This document shows positions 1 through 12,900 of a stretch of 64,000 nucleotides of DNA, one piece after another. Source of the stretch: Adineta steineri (Eukaryota; Rotifera; Eurotatoria; Adinetida; Adinetidae); NCBI GenBank assembly GCA_905250115.1, contig CAJNOI010000044.1, positions 414,745 through 478,744 of the forward strand. The letters run 5' to 3'. Position 1 is the stretch's first letter; each line of letters opens with the position of its first letter. The notes under the pieces were generated by a model. That model saw nothing but the letters and a program-made list of their open reading frames with translations, had not been told where the DNA came from and did no database searches. A program made the translations under genes and the position numbers.

Positions 1-1738
1 TAGAAAGGGAAACAAAGAAAATACTATCAAAAGTCTATCATCGGAATGATTCAATTGAAAAGACAAAAAAAATGGAATGGTGATTGATAGTTTTTTGGTT
101 TTATTATATTCTAAAAAGAAAAATAGAATCTAGTTCTCCTCAGACTCAAATATCCTTTTATGTACACACAGCATTGTTTATTCATACTCCCTATTGTTTT
201 TCTATTCTACGTTAAATATCAAACAAAAGTATCCGATCAAGGCGACCTTTTCCATAAAACATAAAAGCCACTTAATTCATTATTTGAACACTACAATGAA
301 AAGTAAATGTAGCATGTGTTAGTGCTCATTTAACCTCGATAACCATCAATCCCTAAATAGATTGATTCTGTGTGGTAGAGAAAACAAGTGCATCTATATT
401 TTGTTATTGTCATATACAATAAAAAGATTTATTAACTGAATTGACTATGTATGATTTAGGAGAGAAAAAAATCTTACTACATCGATTTTCCTGTAATATC
501 TTTTGAATATAATTTGAAAATTTATTATAATACACTACCTTATACTCAGTAAAGATGCAGATCTATGATGATTAGTTACTAATGCTTTTTTTTCATTGTT
601 TTTCTAAAGAGTGGAATAATATTGATTTTTGCCAGTTAACAATATTTTCAATCCTCCCACTTGTTAATTAAGATTATGCTGAATATTTTCATTATATATG
701 TTAATTTTGTTTAAACAAATAAAATGGCAGTAAATGAACTACTAAGAAAACAATAATAAATAACCTACAAAAATAAATAATGTCTTGTTATTTCTTTTGG
801 CAATCATATATGGTTTATACGTACTTGAACTTACATTGAAATCTATCAAAAACGTGGAATGTTCTAAATTTTAACATTTCATCTTGATGGACTCGATTTC
901 ATATCTATGATTATATCATACATCGCATAAAGATGGGTAGTATATGTAGAAATATACTTCTGATAAAGATAAAAAAGAATTTTATAGTTAATTATTCCGT
1001 CATCACTAGTACTAATTCGTTACACTTCTACGTAAGCTCGTCGATGTTATCTGCGAAAATAATAGAATAAGTAAATATCTATCTAGATTCGCAAGAAACA
1101 TTGCTCATCTTCTGTAGCGCACTGTATTTGTTTTCATTATACGCGAAGTATAATAAATACAGAGTTTTCTATACCTTAATTGAAACATTCCACATGATTA
1201 ATATTGCTGAAACCTAGAAGTCTATAAAGAAGTTTCGAAAAAAAACTGCAACATAGTTTATAGATTGTTATTATATATATATATGTAAGCTTTTCTTTTA
1301 ATTATAATCATTGTTTTAATTGGTCGGAAGCAGAATATTTCCGTGACATCCATCAACATAGGCTTTTCACATTTTCAATAGATTAACCAAAAATAAAGAA
1401 ACAAAAAATTGCTTTTCATTTTTTTTTCATTATAGAACTATAATTAGATCTATTATATGTCTAGGTCATATATGCACTCTATATAAATATACTGAAGAGA
1501 ACTCCAGAATTAACGTTTGACTCAACAAACTTCTCAAAAATTATAAAAATATCATACTTTTTTTGTTATGATTTCATAAAACTAATTATCTTCTTTTATC
1601 ATAGTTTTCTCTCTGAAAAATTTAAGAGGGAGTAAAAATCTGCAGAATGCAAGTTGTTCGCTACATTCTAATGTAGGCAAATCAAAGATTATTTATTTAA
1701 ATTTGTAAGACTACTGTTGTTTATTTTATTATTATTAT
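1..1738. other. AT-rich intergenic region
   Basis: No open frame with coding character was seen on either strand. The stretch holds homopolymer A/T runs and short TA repeats (near 1273-1284). The last part presumably includes the 3' untranslated region of the minus-strand gene that follows. Confidence 0.6.
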
Positions 1739-2657
1739 TTAAAGATGAAAAAATGAAAGTAAATCTTGTTCTTTCAAGTTTTGAATAATATTAATGGCAT
1801 TTGGAACAACAGTAAGAACAACTTCAAGAATATTTTTCATTAAAGTATGTGTTAATTGTTGAAATAAAGTACCGATTGTTTTAACACTTAAATCAATATT
1901 TTGACTGTATTGATTAAGAATATTAACCCAATCACCTCCGACAATTTGCGCATGTAATTCTAATTCATTTTTTGTTTCCAATGCCCATTCATTTATTTGT
2001 TTATGAATAGCATCAATTTTATCATAGAATGCACGAATTCTTTCTTCAACATTATGGTCACCGTTTCCTAAAGCTACTAAAGCTTCTTTTTCCATTAAAA
2101 ATAATTGTTCATATAAATGATGTATGTTTGATTTCAAACGAGCAAGTAATTGAACATATTTTTCTGAAAGAGCATTTTCTGGTACTCCAATAGGACGACC
2201 AATAATACTAAAAATAGCACCAAATTTATCACTGAGTAATGATTGTCCACCTATGAAACAAAAAAATCAGATATAACTATCTTGGAAACAGTTTTAAAAA
2301 TATAACTATACCTGTAGTTAACATATCGAAAACTGGACTGAATACATTATCCCAAAGAGAATCAGCAGCAGATTGTAATTCATTTGCCTTCATTAATATA
2401 TCACGAATGAGATTACTGATATGAGCTTGAAGATCTTTCAAGAATTTGTCAACTGCTTGACTGATATGATTAATATGATTTGTAGCAGAATTCACCGTAT
2501 TACTAACTTCATTAGTAGCAGCATTCACGGAATTGCTAACTTCATTTGTAATAGAGTTTATTGGTTTACCAGCATTGCTTATAACTTGCCCAATAGGACC
2601 AAATAAACTATGTGAAACACCAATAAGAAGGAATACAATGCAGAGTGAATATCTCAT
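1739..2657 (-). CDS. Secreted helical protein, unknown family (2 exons)
   Basis: Exon 1 (2312-2657) and exon 2 (1739-2250) join across a 61-nt GT-AG intron to give about 285 residues. The start is the ATG opening a clear signal peptide (MRYSLCIVFLLIGVSHS). Residues about 30-65 hold two near-identical units of the form TNEVSN-[ST]-VN-[AS]-ATN, followed by long amphipathic helices with few Cys, Pro or Trp. No enzyme motif is visible. A TATATAT stretch lies roughly 45 nt upstream of the ATG. The helical, polar, repetitive make-up recalls apolipophorin- or LEA-like secreted helical proteins, but that is only a resemblance of composition. I do not recognise the family; the gene structure is well supported, the function is unknown. 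Confidence 0.75.
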
Positions 2658-3418
2658 TTTTAAATTGAATAAAATGACTGTGAATACAATCTGTGAATAT
2701 ATATACTAAATAAAATGATTACTTTTTAATCTTTTTCTTTTCGATTAAATTCTTCGAGAAGAAATAGAATATTCTATTTACGATAGCTTTTCGAAGATTA
2801 AATATACAATTATTGAGTAAAAATCATTTATGAGTTTCAAGGATAAATACTTGAGTAGACGAAATTTGAGTATTTTAAATCTTATTTTCATCATTACAAA
2901 AAACGAATTAGTTTTTTTTTCGAAGTATTTCGATATACTTTCCTAATGTCCCACTTATTTTAATAGCTTTTGAAATAAAGAAGATAAATCTAAATAGTAC
3001 AATTTTATTTAAACACATATTTTGTCTTTATACGTTGTTCATAAATCTGACACAAGCTACGATTCTACATAGACAGTTTTTTTTAAAAGTGCTATGTAAT
3101 ACTATATTAAATATAACCACCTGGATCTACAAAAGCAACCTTCAAAGATTTCACTTAATTATTTTATGAAATACTTTTATGTGAAATTTCATTGTCGGCA
3201 AGAGTCAGTCATATATTTGCTTTGGATTATGAAATATTTTGAAGTTTGTAGTTTAGTTTTTCGATATAATTCAGTCTTATATATGATAACCAAACTATTG
3301 TATCATATTCTATTCTATTATGTAGATCTTTTGATAGTTACAAGCGAGTTATGTTAGTACCAACACCATCTATTCAAGCATTTTTATTGCATAAGAAAAA
3401 AAAAGAAAAGCAGTCACA
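2658..3418. other. Intergenic region
   Basis: AT-rich spacer between two minus-strand genes. It carries the TATA-containing promoter of the secreted helical gene near 2698-2706. Short open frames here have no coding character. Confidence 0.5.
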
Positions 3419-4699
3419 TTAAAGTTCTGATTTTTCATATTCATGAATTCGAGCACTTTTTTGAAGTACATCACCTAATAATTGTAAAACATTTGATGGT
3501 AAACTTGTTATTTGATTACGAGTCATATAATCTTCATTAGTTGTATCATTATTTAATTGTTTCCATATATGATTTGCTGTTGGCAATCCTAGATCTTTAC
3601 TTGCTAATTCATGTGTTGCTTGAATGTAAAAATTTTGAAATATATCCTTATGTAATTGATCATTTGCACCAAGTAAAAGAAGTAAATAGGTACGTGCATC
3701 ATCAGAAGTTATTATTCGTTTGGTTAAATGCCGAACACCATGTTCATATCTCCATTGAAATTGTCCTTTATCTAAAGAAATATAAATAGGTGGATTTCTT
3801 TCACAATCAAGTCCAATAAAATCATTTCGAATATCTGGCGGTGCCATATCAATAGATAAAGCAATTGTTCGACCATGTGCACGTACTTGAAAAAATTTAT
3901 AAGCTGGAATAAATAAACAATCACCGTCATATAATGTAGTCCAATACCATGGTAAACTATGTAGATATTTATGCTTATATGTATTAACTAAATCAACATC
4001 AATACGAGAAAATAAATCTCCATTTGATTGTTTTACAAGATCAAGTTCATGTGGATATTTATTTGAAGTATCATAAATAATAAAATCTTTTCGACCATCT
4101 AATACACAATGTAATGTATTTTGTGCATGTGCATATAGAAGTGATGCTGTATCACCTGCACTTATCCATAGAATAGGTTCTAATAGACGTTTACTAAATA
4201 TTCCACACGTAATAAGTGATGGTAATGATGCTTCAAATTTCATTTCATCAGGTATAATTGTATTCATATATAAATCATCTTGTCTATATTGTTCAAGAAA
4301 TGTTTTAAATGGCATCATTGTTAATGTATCAACAAGACGTTGTTTTCGTTTAGCAACAGTAACATTTAAGTGACCATAACGTTTCGATAAATAACTATCT
4401 GTCCATAAAACATCTAATGCTGAAACAATACCACGTATAACTACTGATCGATTTCCTTGAACAAATAAATGGTAGAAACGTGCTGGTTCTATATTAAGTG
4501 AATCTTCTAATATTGGTCCGTCAGCACGACGTTGCCAACCTAATGGACGAAGATGACCAAGAGGAATAGATTCATGAGTTTGAATAATAGGTGGAAATAG
4601 AACATGTATATTCATATCTTTTGGAAAAGGAATATTTCCATCGACAGGAGATATCCATATGATGTTTGATTGTATCAAAAAAAATGTTAACAGTAACAT
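3419..4699 (-). CDS. Secreted JmjC/cupin-like protein with degenerate metal site
   Basis: A single exon encodes 426 residues, complete from ATG to stop. Residues 1-22 look like a signal peptide. The middle (about 70-285) follows the JmjC/cupin-8 plan: an ARFYHLFVQGNRSVVIRG entry strand, a cVLDGRKdFiiYD block (about 198-210), and GDCLFIPAY (259-267) before the last strand. In active relatives such as TYW5 or FIH the first block is preceded by His-x-Asp and the last holds a His. Here the aligned positions are Tyr189, His191 and Phe270. All three Fe(II) ligands therefore seem replaced, which predicts a non-catalytic or differently liganded protein in the secretory path. The fold call is fairly sure; loss of activity is inferred from a manual alignment. 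Confidence 0.75.
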   Translation of the reverse strand: MLLLTFFLIQSNIIWISPVDGNIPFPKDMNIHVLFPPIIQTHESIPLGHLRPLGWQRRADGPILEDSLNIEPARFYHLFVQGNRSVVIRGIVSALDVLWTDSYLSKRYGHLNVTVAKRKQRLVDTLTMMPFKTFLEQYRQDDLYMNTIIPDEMKFEASLPSLITCGIFSKRLLEPILWISAGDTASLLYAHAQNTLHCVLDGRKDFIIYDTSNKYPHELDLVKQSNGDLFSRIDVDLVNTYKHKYLHSLPWYWTTLYDGDCLFIPAYKFFQVRAHGRTIALSIDMAPPDIRNDFIGLDCERNPPIYISLDKGQFQWRYEHGVRHLTKRIITSDDARTYLLLLLGANDQLHKDIFQNFYIQATHELASKDLGLPTANHIWKQLNNDTTNEDYMTRNQITSLPSNVLQLLGDVLQKSARIHEYEKSEL

Positions 4700-5133
4700 G
4701 ATATATTCAAAAAAGAACTAGAAATATCCATTCGGCGTCTTTTAAATAGTCTTGCCACCAGCTGGCAATTTTATGCATATGATTATTTTTATTTATTTAT
4801 AAAATACACAAAGGACAACAAATGTATAATGACGTGGCAAAATTCTAATTAATTTAATATAGAAAAAAATCGAATATATATTCACCGAATAGAATAATAG
4901 CCTCTGTTAAGCACACGTAGAACCTGATATTGAATCTCAAAGTAACTACAGCTCTCTATTTCTCTATAACAATGAATGCTAGAAATAATTTTCTATAAAA
5001 ACAAATTGATTTTTGAACTATCAGAAAATGTAATGACTAAATTTTGTTTCAATAAAAAATGATGAGTTTCTTCTCGTTTTGGTATCTTTTATTTTATTGT
5101 TAATTTTTCAATACAAACAATTACAAAACATAA
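4700..5133. other. Intergenic region
   Basis: About 430 bases with no coding signal. It contains the promoter side of the JmjC-like gene and the 3' end of the UPF0390 gene, both minus strand. Confidence 0.5.
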
Positions 5134-5391
5134 TCAGTTAGCATTAACAATTAATAATGATTTTCCTTCATTTGATTTAACTTTGCTGGCACATTCTTGT
5201 TCAATATTTTTAGCAATTTGTGTTGTTAAACGTTCTTGTACAGCTTTAAGTCCGGTTTTTCCATTACCACCTATATTTTTCTTCTTTTTATGCATGACAG
5301 TTTTTGATATTTTACCAGGATTAACTTTATTTGTTGTTTTCTTTTTCATATTTGCTGGTAATTGTTTATTTTTTGTTTTACCTTGTGGCAT
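5134..5391 (-). CDS. UPF0390 family small basic protein (C19orf53-like)
   Basis: This gene encodes 85 residues starting MPQGKTKNKQ, a start chosen because the UPF0390 family (human C19orf53, Leydig cell tumour 10 kDa protein homologue) begins M-A/P-Q-G. An in-frame upstream ATG would add a hydrophobic N-terminus that the family lacks. The N-terminal half is rich in Lys (residues 6-50), with a KKKTTNK and a KKKKN run, then a predicted helix with a K-x-I-E-x-E core. Family members are nuclear or nucleolar; their biochemical role is not established. It lies about 90 nt downstream of the SMG8 stop on the same strand, so the two may share a transcript or have very short untranslated regions. Confidence 0.75.
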   Translation of the reverse strand: MPQGKTKNKQLPANMKKKTTNKVNPGKISKTVMHKKKKNIGGNGKTGLKAVQERLTTQIAKNIEQECASKVKSNEGKSLLIVNAN

Positions 5392-5483
5392 GTTTGCTAT
5401 TATAATTTTATATCTGTAAGAAATAAAAATAAAAACAATTACTAAAATTAACATATATTTTTCTTTTTCTACAAAATTTAATA

Positions 5484-8400
5484 TCAAGATTTATTTGTCC
5501 ATGAAAAAAGATCACGTAAAACAAGACATTGACTTATATCTTCCTCATTTTGTGGTCGATATAGAGGTTTTTCACCGTCATGATAAATAAATCTAAATTA
5601 GATGAAGAAAAAAAAATTTATTCAATTTTCGAAAAAATTAATAGAAGATCACATACGGAAAACGTAATACCCATATAGAATCATCTGTTAGATGAATAGG
5701 TTGAGTATAACTTGGAAAAAATGTTGGACTATTTGGACCAGCTGGTACAACTTGTGGATGAAGTACACATTGTATTGGTGGTGAAGAAGGTGTTACGACA
5801 TAGGCGCGCATTAATTGTGCCCATACACGTGCACCCGTTGATGATATTCGACAGGAACATGGAGTATATAATGGCATATCAGATCGAACTAGTTTTGCAC
5901 CATCATCCTAAGAAGGAAACAAATTATTATTTTAATCAATTTGATTATTTCAAACAAACTTTAACAATTCCATTTTGACCAACACGAATAACATGATTAG
6001 GTGATGAACAAAGAAATCTATGACCACGAGGACATTCATATTCGCAACCAATATAAACACGAACGGTAACATCCCATATAGATGAACTAGTTGCACCTGA
6101 AATTTTATAAAAATAAAATAAAAAATAAGTCTTATAGAAAATAAACCTCGTCGATTGTTTTTATAACTTCGAGTAGCTGTTGTACGTTGTTGATGATATT
6201 GTGCACCACCACCACCGCCAGCATTATTTGTTGTTGCTTGATTATTATGTGGATTTATATCCCATGGTATTAAATGATTTAAATTAGTCAAAAAACCAGG
6301 TTGTTGAAGTCCTAAAATAAAATAGTCATATTTTAAAAACTGTATTAATCCGTATTTTATTTTTAAATTACCTTTCGTTGGTACATAATCTGATGCTCGA
6401 CCAATACAACATAAACTCCAAGAACTAAATCGAGGTAATAATCCTGGTTGACTATCTGAATGTGACATGCCATCAAGATATTCAGTTGTACTTGGAATAG
6501 GTTGTACATCATCAGTACATGTAACTATTTTATTTGTATCTGTTTTTTCACCAGTTATATTATCTAATGCTTGTCCTTCTTCATTAGGTACAAGTGAATA
6601 AAGTGCAACTGATTTTGATTGACCTATTATATAAAATTAGATCGTATCGTATAAAAATAAATAAATATTTACTAAGTTCAGATGCACCACTGAGATCAGT
6701 GACAGGATTAGAAAGTTTTATTTCACTTTTTTGTTTACTACCTATATAGAGATAGAAAAATATATAGAACTAATGAAAATATTCTTTTTCAAACCAGCTC
6801 GAACAACTTCGACAGATGTAGCATTTCCACGAAAAATTGGAAATTCAAAATAAATCGGTTTTATTGATAACATCTTATTAACACCTTGATAAAATTCATA
6901 ATTCGCTTCCTGATGGAAAAGAAAAAGAAAATACATTTTAAATTACTTTGATTTATTTAAGAAATACTATAAATTTACTTTTAAATCAAATGGATCTTCA
7001 CGTTCTTGTAAAATCTGACCACAATTACTAGCTGCCATTAATTGAATCTTTAATTAAATGAATTAAGAATAAACTAGAACAAAAAATCTACTATTTATTT
7101 CATACTTTGCTATTATGTGCTCGTGTGGGTAGATGTGCAGAATTCGAAGCATCTGTTGAATCTTCTTCACCAGGCACACGATGTAGCTAAATAATAAAAT
7201 AGAATTAATTAATTATCTGTCATGGATGATCTCTGTATTTAATATAATCTATTGATAACGAAATCAATGGGTCACTTTTAACAAGAACAGTTAATTCAAC
7301 TTAAAAATAGTAACACAATCAAATGCATTAGAGATGTGAATTCTCAGCCCATATCAGAAATATTCAAAGTTGGATAACGACGTAAAAGATTCACCTATCG
7401 CTTTACTGTTTTCATTATAACCCTCAATTTTCACTAACTACTTTTTATTAGCTCCAATTGAAACTAAATCAAAAAAATTCGATTCACTTTTATTCCTAGT
7501 GAGTCGGTTTAAAAGTGAAGGGTTCAGCTACGCCAATTTGTTCGTTTATATAACCAATGAAAATTTTCTTGACAAATATATAAATACTTTATCTGGCAGA
7601 AAGACGCTCGATATTATTTATCGGTAAATTAATAAAATCGTTTTTCATACTTCATTTTTACAGGAATTGCCTGTTAAACTAGTTGCTTCACATAATTGTC
7701 GTCCGTCATGCCATAACTGTGTACATTGCTCAATAAGTTGTTGTACATAACGTTTATAACTTGAACCACGTGCATATGTTGCAAAATATTCAATTGTTGC
7801 TTGTAACTAACAAAAAAAAATAAAATTTGAAAAAATAAAAAGTAATTCGATTTTGCTGTACGAACTCGTTGTTCATGAAAATGTTGTGTATATCTTGCCG
7901 GTAGACCTTCTTCATAATAACTAATTGCTAATGGTAAATATTTTTTACATCGTGTTTCACTTAATTTTCCATCAGGATCAACATTAGCTCTTAGCATACC
8001 AAATGCTTGTCGCATAATTTTATTTGTTGGTGCTGATGTTGTTTCAAATAATTCACGTATAGAATTAAATAAACGTATCCATACTGGATATGTACATAAT
8101 TCAAATGATGATGTTTCACTACGTGCACCACCAGATATACCATCATTTGACCAACCACCCGTTAATGCATCTTCAATATGACGAAATAAAAAACGTTTAA
8201 AAGCATGCGCATCATCTTGTTGATGAAAATTTGAACGATTGAGATTTGAACTACTTGCTATAAGATACAGATTCAAAAAAATAATAATAATAAAGTTATA
8301 TTTATTTTACTAACAAGATTCTTTGGTTTGTTTAACAAAACCTTGTAAAATTCCGAGTAATTTTTGTGTTTGTCCTAATGATGAAGATTCTTTGTAGCAG

Positions 8401-9340
8401 CGATGAATAAATACAAATGGTTGTTTATGTGCAATTGTAAATAATGCTGAATTACTATAAAAGATAAGAAATATTTCTATATTCATAATATATATAGTCC
8501 GTTGTAATAGTTCTCATTTTAGCTACTAAGGAAAAACTACTGAAGAATTAGATAAATCGTTTAGATTATCTCTTTAAGTCTAATATAACATCTTACGTTT
8601 GATTAGAAATAATATAAGAATATCTTAAAGCATTAAAAATTGTATCTTCTAAATTATGCGCCATATTTATCAATTTTTGATCATCATCCCGATCATTACC
8701 ATTAAGTGCATCATTGCCTTTATGATGATGATTTTCAAATATAAATAATGCACGTGGTACACAAAGACGTCCATCAGTTAGATTAAAATCTGCTTCTTTT
8801 AATAAATTCAATGAACGAATTGCATCTAATATAGCTGGTTTACTTTTATGACGTAAAAGTTCAATAATACGAAAAAAACGTAAATAATTCAAATCAAATG
8901 TATGTGATGAATGAGAAATCTATACGAAAAAAAAGAAGAGAATTTATTAAATGTACTATACTAATTTCTTATCTTACAATAATAATATGTGAGAGAAGAA
9001 AACAAATCAGGCATTTTTTAATAAAATTCGCTTGTTTATTTTCCCATAGTTGAGCAAAATTTTGCATTGATGTATCATCATTCATATTATCAATTAAATG
9101 AAGTAATTGATATGTATCATGAAATGATCGAAGATGAATATATATCGTATTATTTATATGATCATAATAATGTTCAAAATCATCTTCATTATTATTAATA
9201 GAATGTTCTTTAAATGCAGGTGTTTGTATAACTTGATTTAATTTCCAAGATTTATTACATTGTTGTTCAAATAAAGTACTTTTACCAATCAATGCTACAA
9301 CACATAATTGACTTACTTTCGTACCTGAATTATCTACCAT
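5484..9340 (-). CDS. SMG8: SMG8, nonsense-mediated mRNA decay factor
   Basis: Fourteen exons give about 880 residues (human SMG8 is 991). Exon borders are near 8978-9340, 8597-8919, 8311-8454, 7862-8257, 7651-7806, 7106-7186, 6980-7049, 6795-6909, 6674-6741, 6372-6623, 6144-6313, 5956-6097, 5657-5909 and 5484-5592. SMG8 pairs with SMG9 and restrains the UPF1 kinase SMG1. Recognition rests on blocks shared with human SMG8: LCVVALIGK near the N-terminus, DPFDLK/EANYEFYQ, the block SDSQPGLLPRFSSWSL, QQPGFL...LIPWDI, SDMPLYTPC, ARVWAQLMRAYVV and DSIWVLRFP near the end. The intron between exons 5 and 6 is 464 nt, far longer than its 50-70 nt neighbours. The short final exon was found by extending past the last long frame. 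Confidence 0.93.
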
Positions 9341-9915
9341 TTCTTTTTTTTTATGTATATTCGTTTAAATCTAAAGTATAATATCTCATAGATCAAATCA
9401 TTATTCTCGTAAAAATTTTTTTTTCTCATAAGAACATTTTTTGCATTTGTTAACTTATTCATTTTTTTTAAATATGCAAAATGACAGGCGAGACTAAGCA
9501 AACATAAGATAGTAAAGAAGCAAAAAAAAGAAAAAAAAAGTGAACAAACTTAAAATGGCAAAAGAAAAACTATAGTTTTTAACGAATGGGAAAATATTTG
9601 TAAGAAAGCTAGTAATCTTATTATTTTTTTCTGTATACCAGCTAACAAAGAGAACACAAAGAACAGCGGATAAAATATCTATACAACGTCTTATAACAAT
9701 AAATAACAAGAAGGTAATAAAAAGGAAACTTTTTTGTTTCTTTGTTTGTTTTGCTATACAATTAATTTTCGATGTCAACTAGAAATTTTTTTAAAAAAAA
9801 AGAAGGCACACAGAAACACAACAAGGTATATGTTCAAAGTACACACAAGTAATTGTTATTTTGAATAGTACTACTGTTCCACATGATATTTTTGTTTGTA
9901 TGAGATCATATGTTC
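9341..9915. other. Intergenic region
   Basis: Spacer between the SMG8 start and the syndapin stop. It is dominated by A/T homopolymers and would include the syndapin 3' untranslated region. The 94-residue minus-strand frame at 9494-9778 is low-complexity and hydrophobic and is not supported as a gene. Confidence 0.5.
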
Positions 9916-12900
9916 TTAAACACTTTCGACATAAGTAGCTGGATAAAGACCTGTGCGACCATTAACACGTCCTTTACACCATCCTTGATCATCTTCATCT
10001 TCTAATTTAGTAAAAATATCACCTAAACAAAAAATTAATATAAAAACAAATTAAAACAAATAATTTACCTTGTTTAAATGATAATTCATCTTGTTCTTGT
10101 GCTTCATAATCATAAAGAGCTCGTACAGGTACACCGGCACTACTATCAAGAGAGGAACCTCCTATTGATGTTGGTGATTGATGAGAAGGATGATGAGCTG
10201 GTGATAATGAATCAATATTATCATCATCTTCTAAGAATGGATTCGCCGATGCTGGATATGCGGATTGAACATTATTAGCTGGATAGGGTGGTACAGTTGA
10301 AAAACCACCATTACTTGTTCCTCCTCCATAACTTGAACTAAAAATAATAGTATAAAATATAAAAAATATTCAATAAAGAAAGTGTTTTTTATAAACAAGT
10401 GCGTATCACCACAACAATATTTTAAATCTCAATGTGCCGTGCAAAGAATATAAGCATGTTAAACTGACATATATATATATGCATTCTCATGTTCATTTCG
10501 TACACACAAAAAAGAGCAAGAAAAATGAAGCTTCAATTTGTTTATCTCTCTACCGGTTAGTCGTCGATTTTTCTTTATCATGATTATCATCATCATCATC
10601 ATCATCATCGCTTTCATCGAAAGGATTCGAATTGCTTGCATTACTTGTATCCAATTTAGGATAAACAGATGACTGTGTAGTCCGTATTGGTGGTACTGGC
10701 GATTGATTTACATAACTATACAAAAGCATAGGATATATAAATCATGAACAGGACATAACAATAAAAAAATATATATTCATATAAACGACTAAAACCCACT
10801 CTGATGTGATCCATGTATCAGTAGAAATTGGTACTGATATTGAATCATTCTCTTCATTAAATGCTGAATTACTGACAGAGAAAAATAGAAAAATAGTTTT
10901 GTACTATGAAATATTTCCTAAAAACAAAAGAAGATGAAACTAATATTAATTTCTTACCTAGTTGATAGACGATGATCAGATGATGATGGAGCACCACCTG
11001 GTGGTCCATTATGACTTGAACGAATAGCAGTAACAACTACTGGATTTTCTCGTTCAATATCGGCTTTACCGCGACGAGAAAGTGTACGTTGTGCATCAGA
11101 ATATTCCTATAATAGAAAGATATTATTGAAATATTTTTTTCTTTCCAAAAAAACTTATTACTGATGGTTAGCAAAAAAAGAGCCAAGCAAATGAAAGGAT
11201 AGAAAAAATAATACATATATACCCAATGTAAAAAGAGAAGAAAATATATAGATATAGATATGTATGGTCAGTATGTATACATATGCAGCAAAGAAACCAA
11301 AATATAAGTTTGTTTGTTTTTTATTTTCTAATAGTGGGAGCCTAATATATATAGATATGTGATAATCTACTTCACGCTTGGCAAGATCTCGACGAACACG
11401 TGTAACAACAGCTGCTGTTCGTCGCATCGAACGACGAAGAGTTGCATAGGAATCGACAACTAAAACAGCAGCACTTGTTTGACTAACAAAATGTGCTAAT
11501 GGACGACGATGACATGAATCATGACCTAATGACAAATCACCAGAATATGAATAACGATTATGTTGTGTTGGTTGTTGTGGTTGTTGTTGTTGCAGTGGTA
11601 GTTGTTGATGAAGATGATTAACTATATTTGTTGGCTCCTAAGAGGTGGTAAGGGTAATAATCGAAATAGTACAAAGCAAGAGAAAGAAAAAGCATTTGCA
11701 AGCTTGTAAAAAAATCAAGAAGAAGCATTGATAGATTTATGAAATCAATCAACAAAATAGAAACAAAAAGGAATAAAATACCTCAAATATTGGCCAATTC
11801 ATTTTCATTGTCGCACCATAAGTATCCGACCACCATGTTAAATCTCTATCCGGATCGCTAGCTTTAATTGTTTGAGGGAATTGTTGAAAAATTGGTGTTC
11901 TAAAAAAAATCAAGTTTGAAATAATCTATTCAATCAAGCAATATGACATTTTTTTTCTAATAGCATGACTTTTAAATAAGTTTCAATTTTCATTTACTAT
12001 AAATTAGATTTAGATACATGCAAATAACCATTTATTTTTATCTACATATTCATAGACACCACACCCACACATGGATGACATAATCGAAGTCATGTCAAGT
12101 TAACTCACAAAGAAATCACTTCGGACTAAATGTAATTATAGATTTAATTAACTTACTGTAGTCTACTGCTGAGATCGAGACATTTTTCAGTTGCACCCAA
12201 GAACTCTCGAAATTTCACAAGACGATCTTTTTCAAATGTTTGACACCGGGTAAAGACCTTAATTATAATAAATTAATAGGAAAATCATTTTTAATAATTT
12301 ATAATTACCTCGTTCATATCATCCATATATTTTGGATTAGCTCGATTAAGCTCTTGAAGAGCTTCAGTATATTTACTTTTAGCAACTTCTTTTTCTTTAC
12401 GACTTCGTTCAACTTTTTCTACGACTTTAGTACGCTAATAATAAAGAAAAAGAAGATTTATTTTCGTTCAATATTATTATTATTATTATTTACTTGTTCT
12501 TGTGGAATAGAACCATCAAGTTTAGCATTATTTTCTTGTGTTTCAGCCATTTTAAGAGCTTTTGTTGCTGTATGATATTCACGTTTATATTTATCAACTT
12601 TAACATATAATTTCGCCCATGGTTTTTGTGCCTTAAAAATAATATATTATTTTTTCTCCATTAAAAAATTTAATATAAATACAAACTCGTTTAAATTCTT
12701 CATCAAAATCTTTTGTTGTTTTGATATGCATCATTGATTTAACATATTTAGCTTTTTGCCATGATTTTATTGCAGGTATAACATCATTTTGTAATTCATC
12801 ATGAACAGTTTGATGAACTTCAGCTGATGCATCAGCTTCGCCCATAATTGCTTTCCAAGCTGATGTCATCGAACCAAATTCAGATGCTAAAAAATAAAGA

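Noticed and set aside
9494-9778. 94-residue minus frame resembling a membrane protein
   Set aside because: Phe/Leu runs come from A-rich plus-strand tracts; it overlaps the likely syndapin 3' untranslated region.
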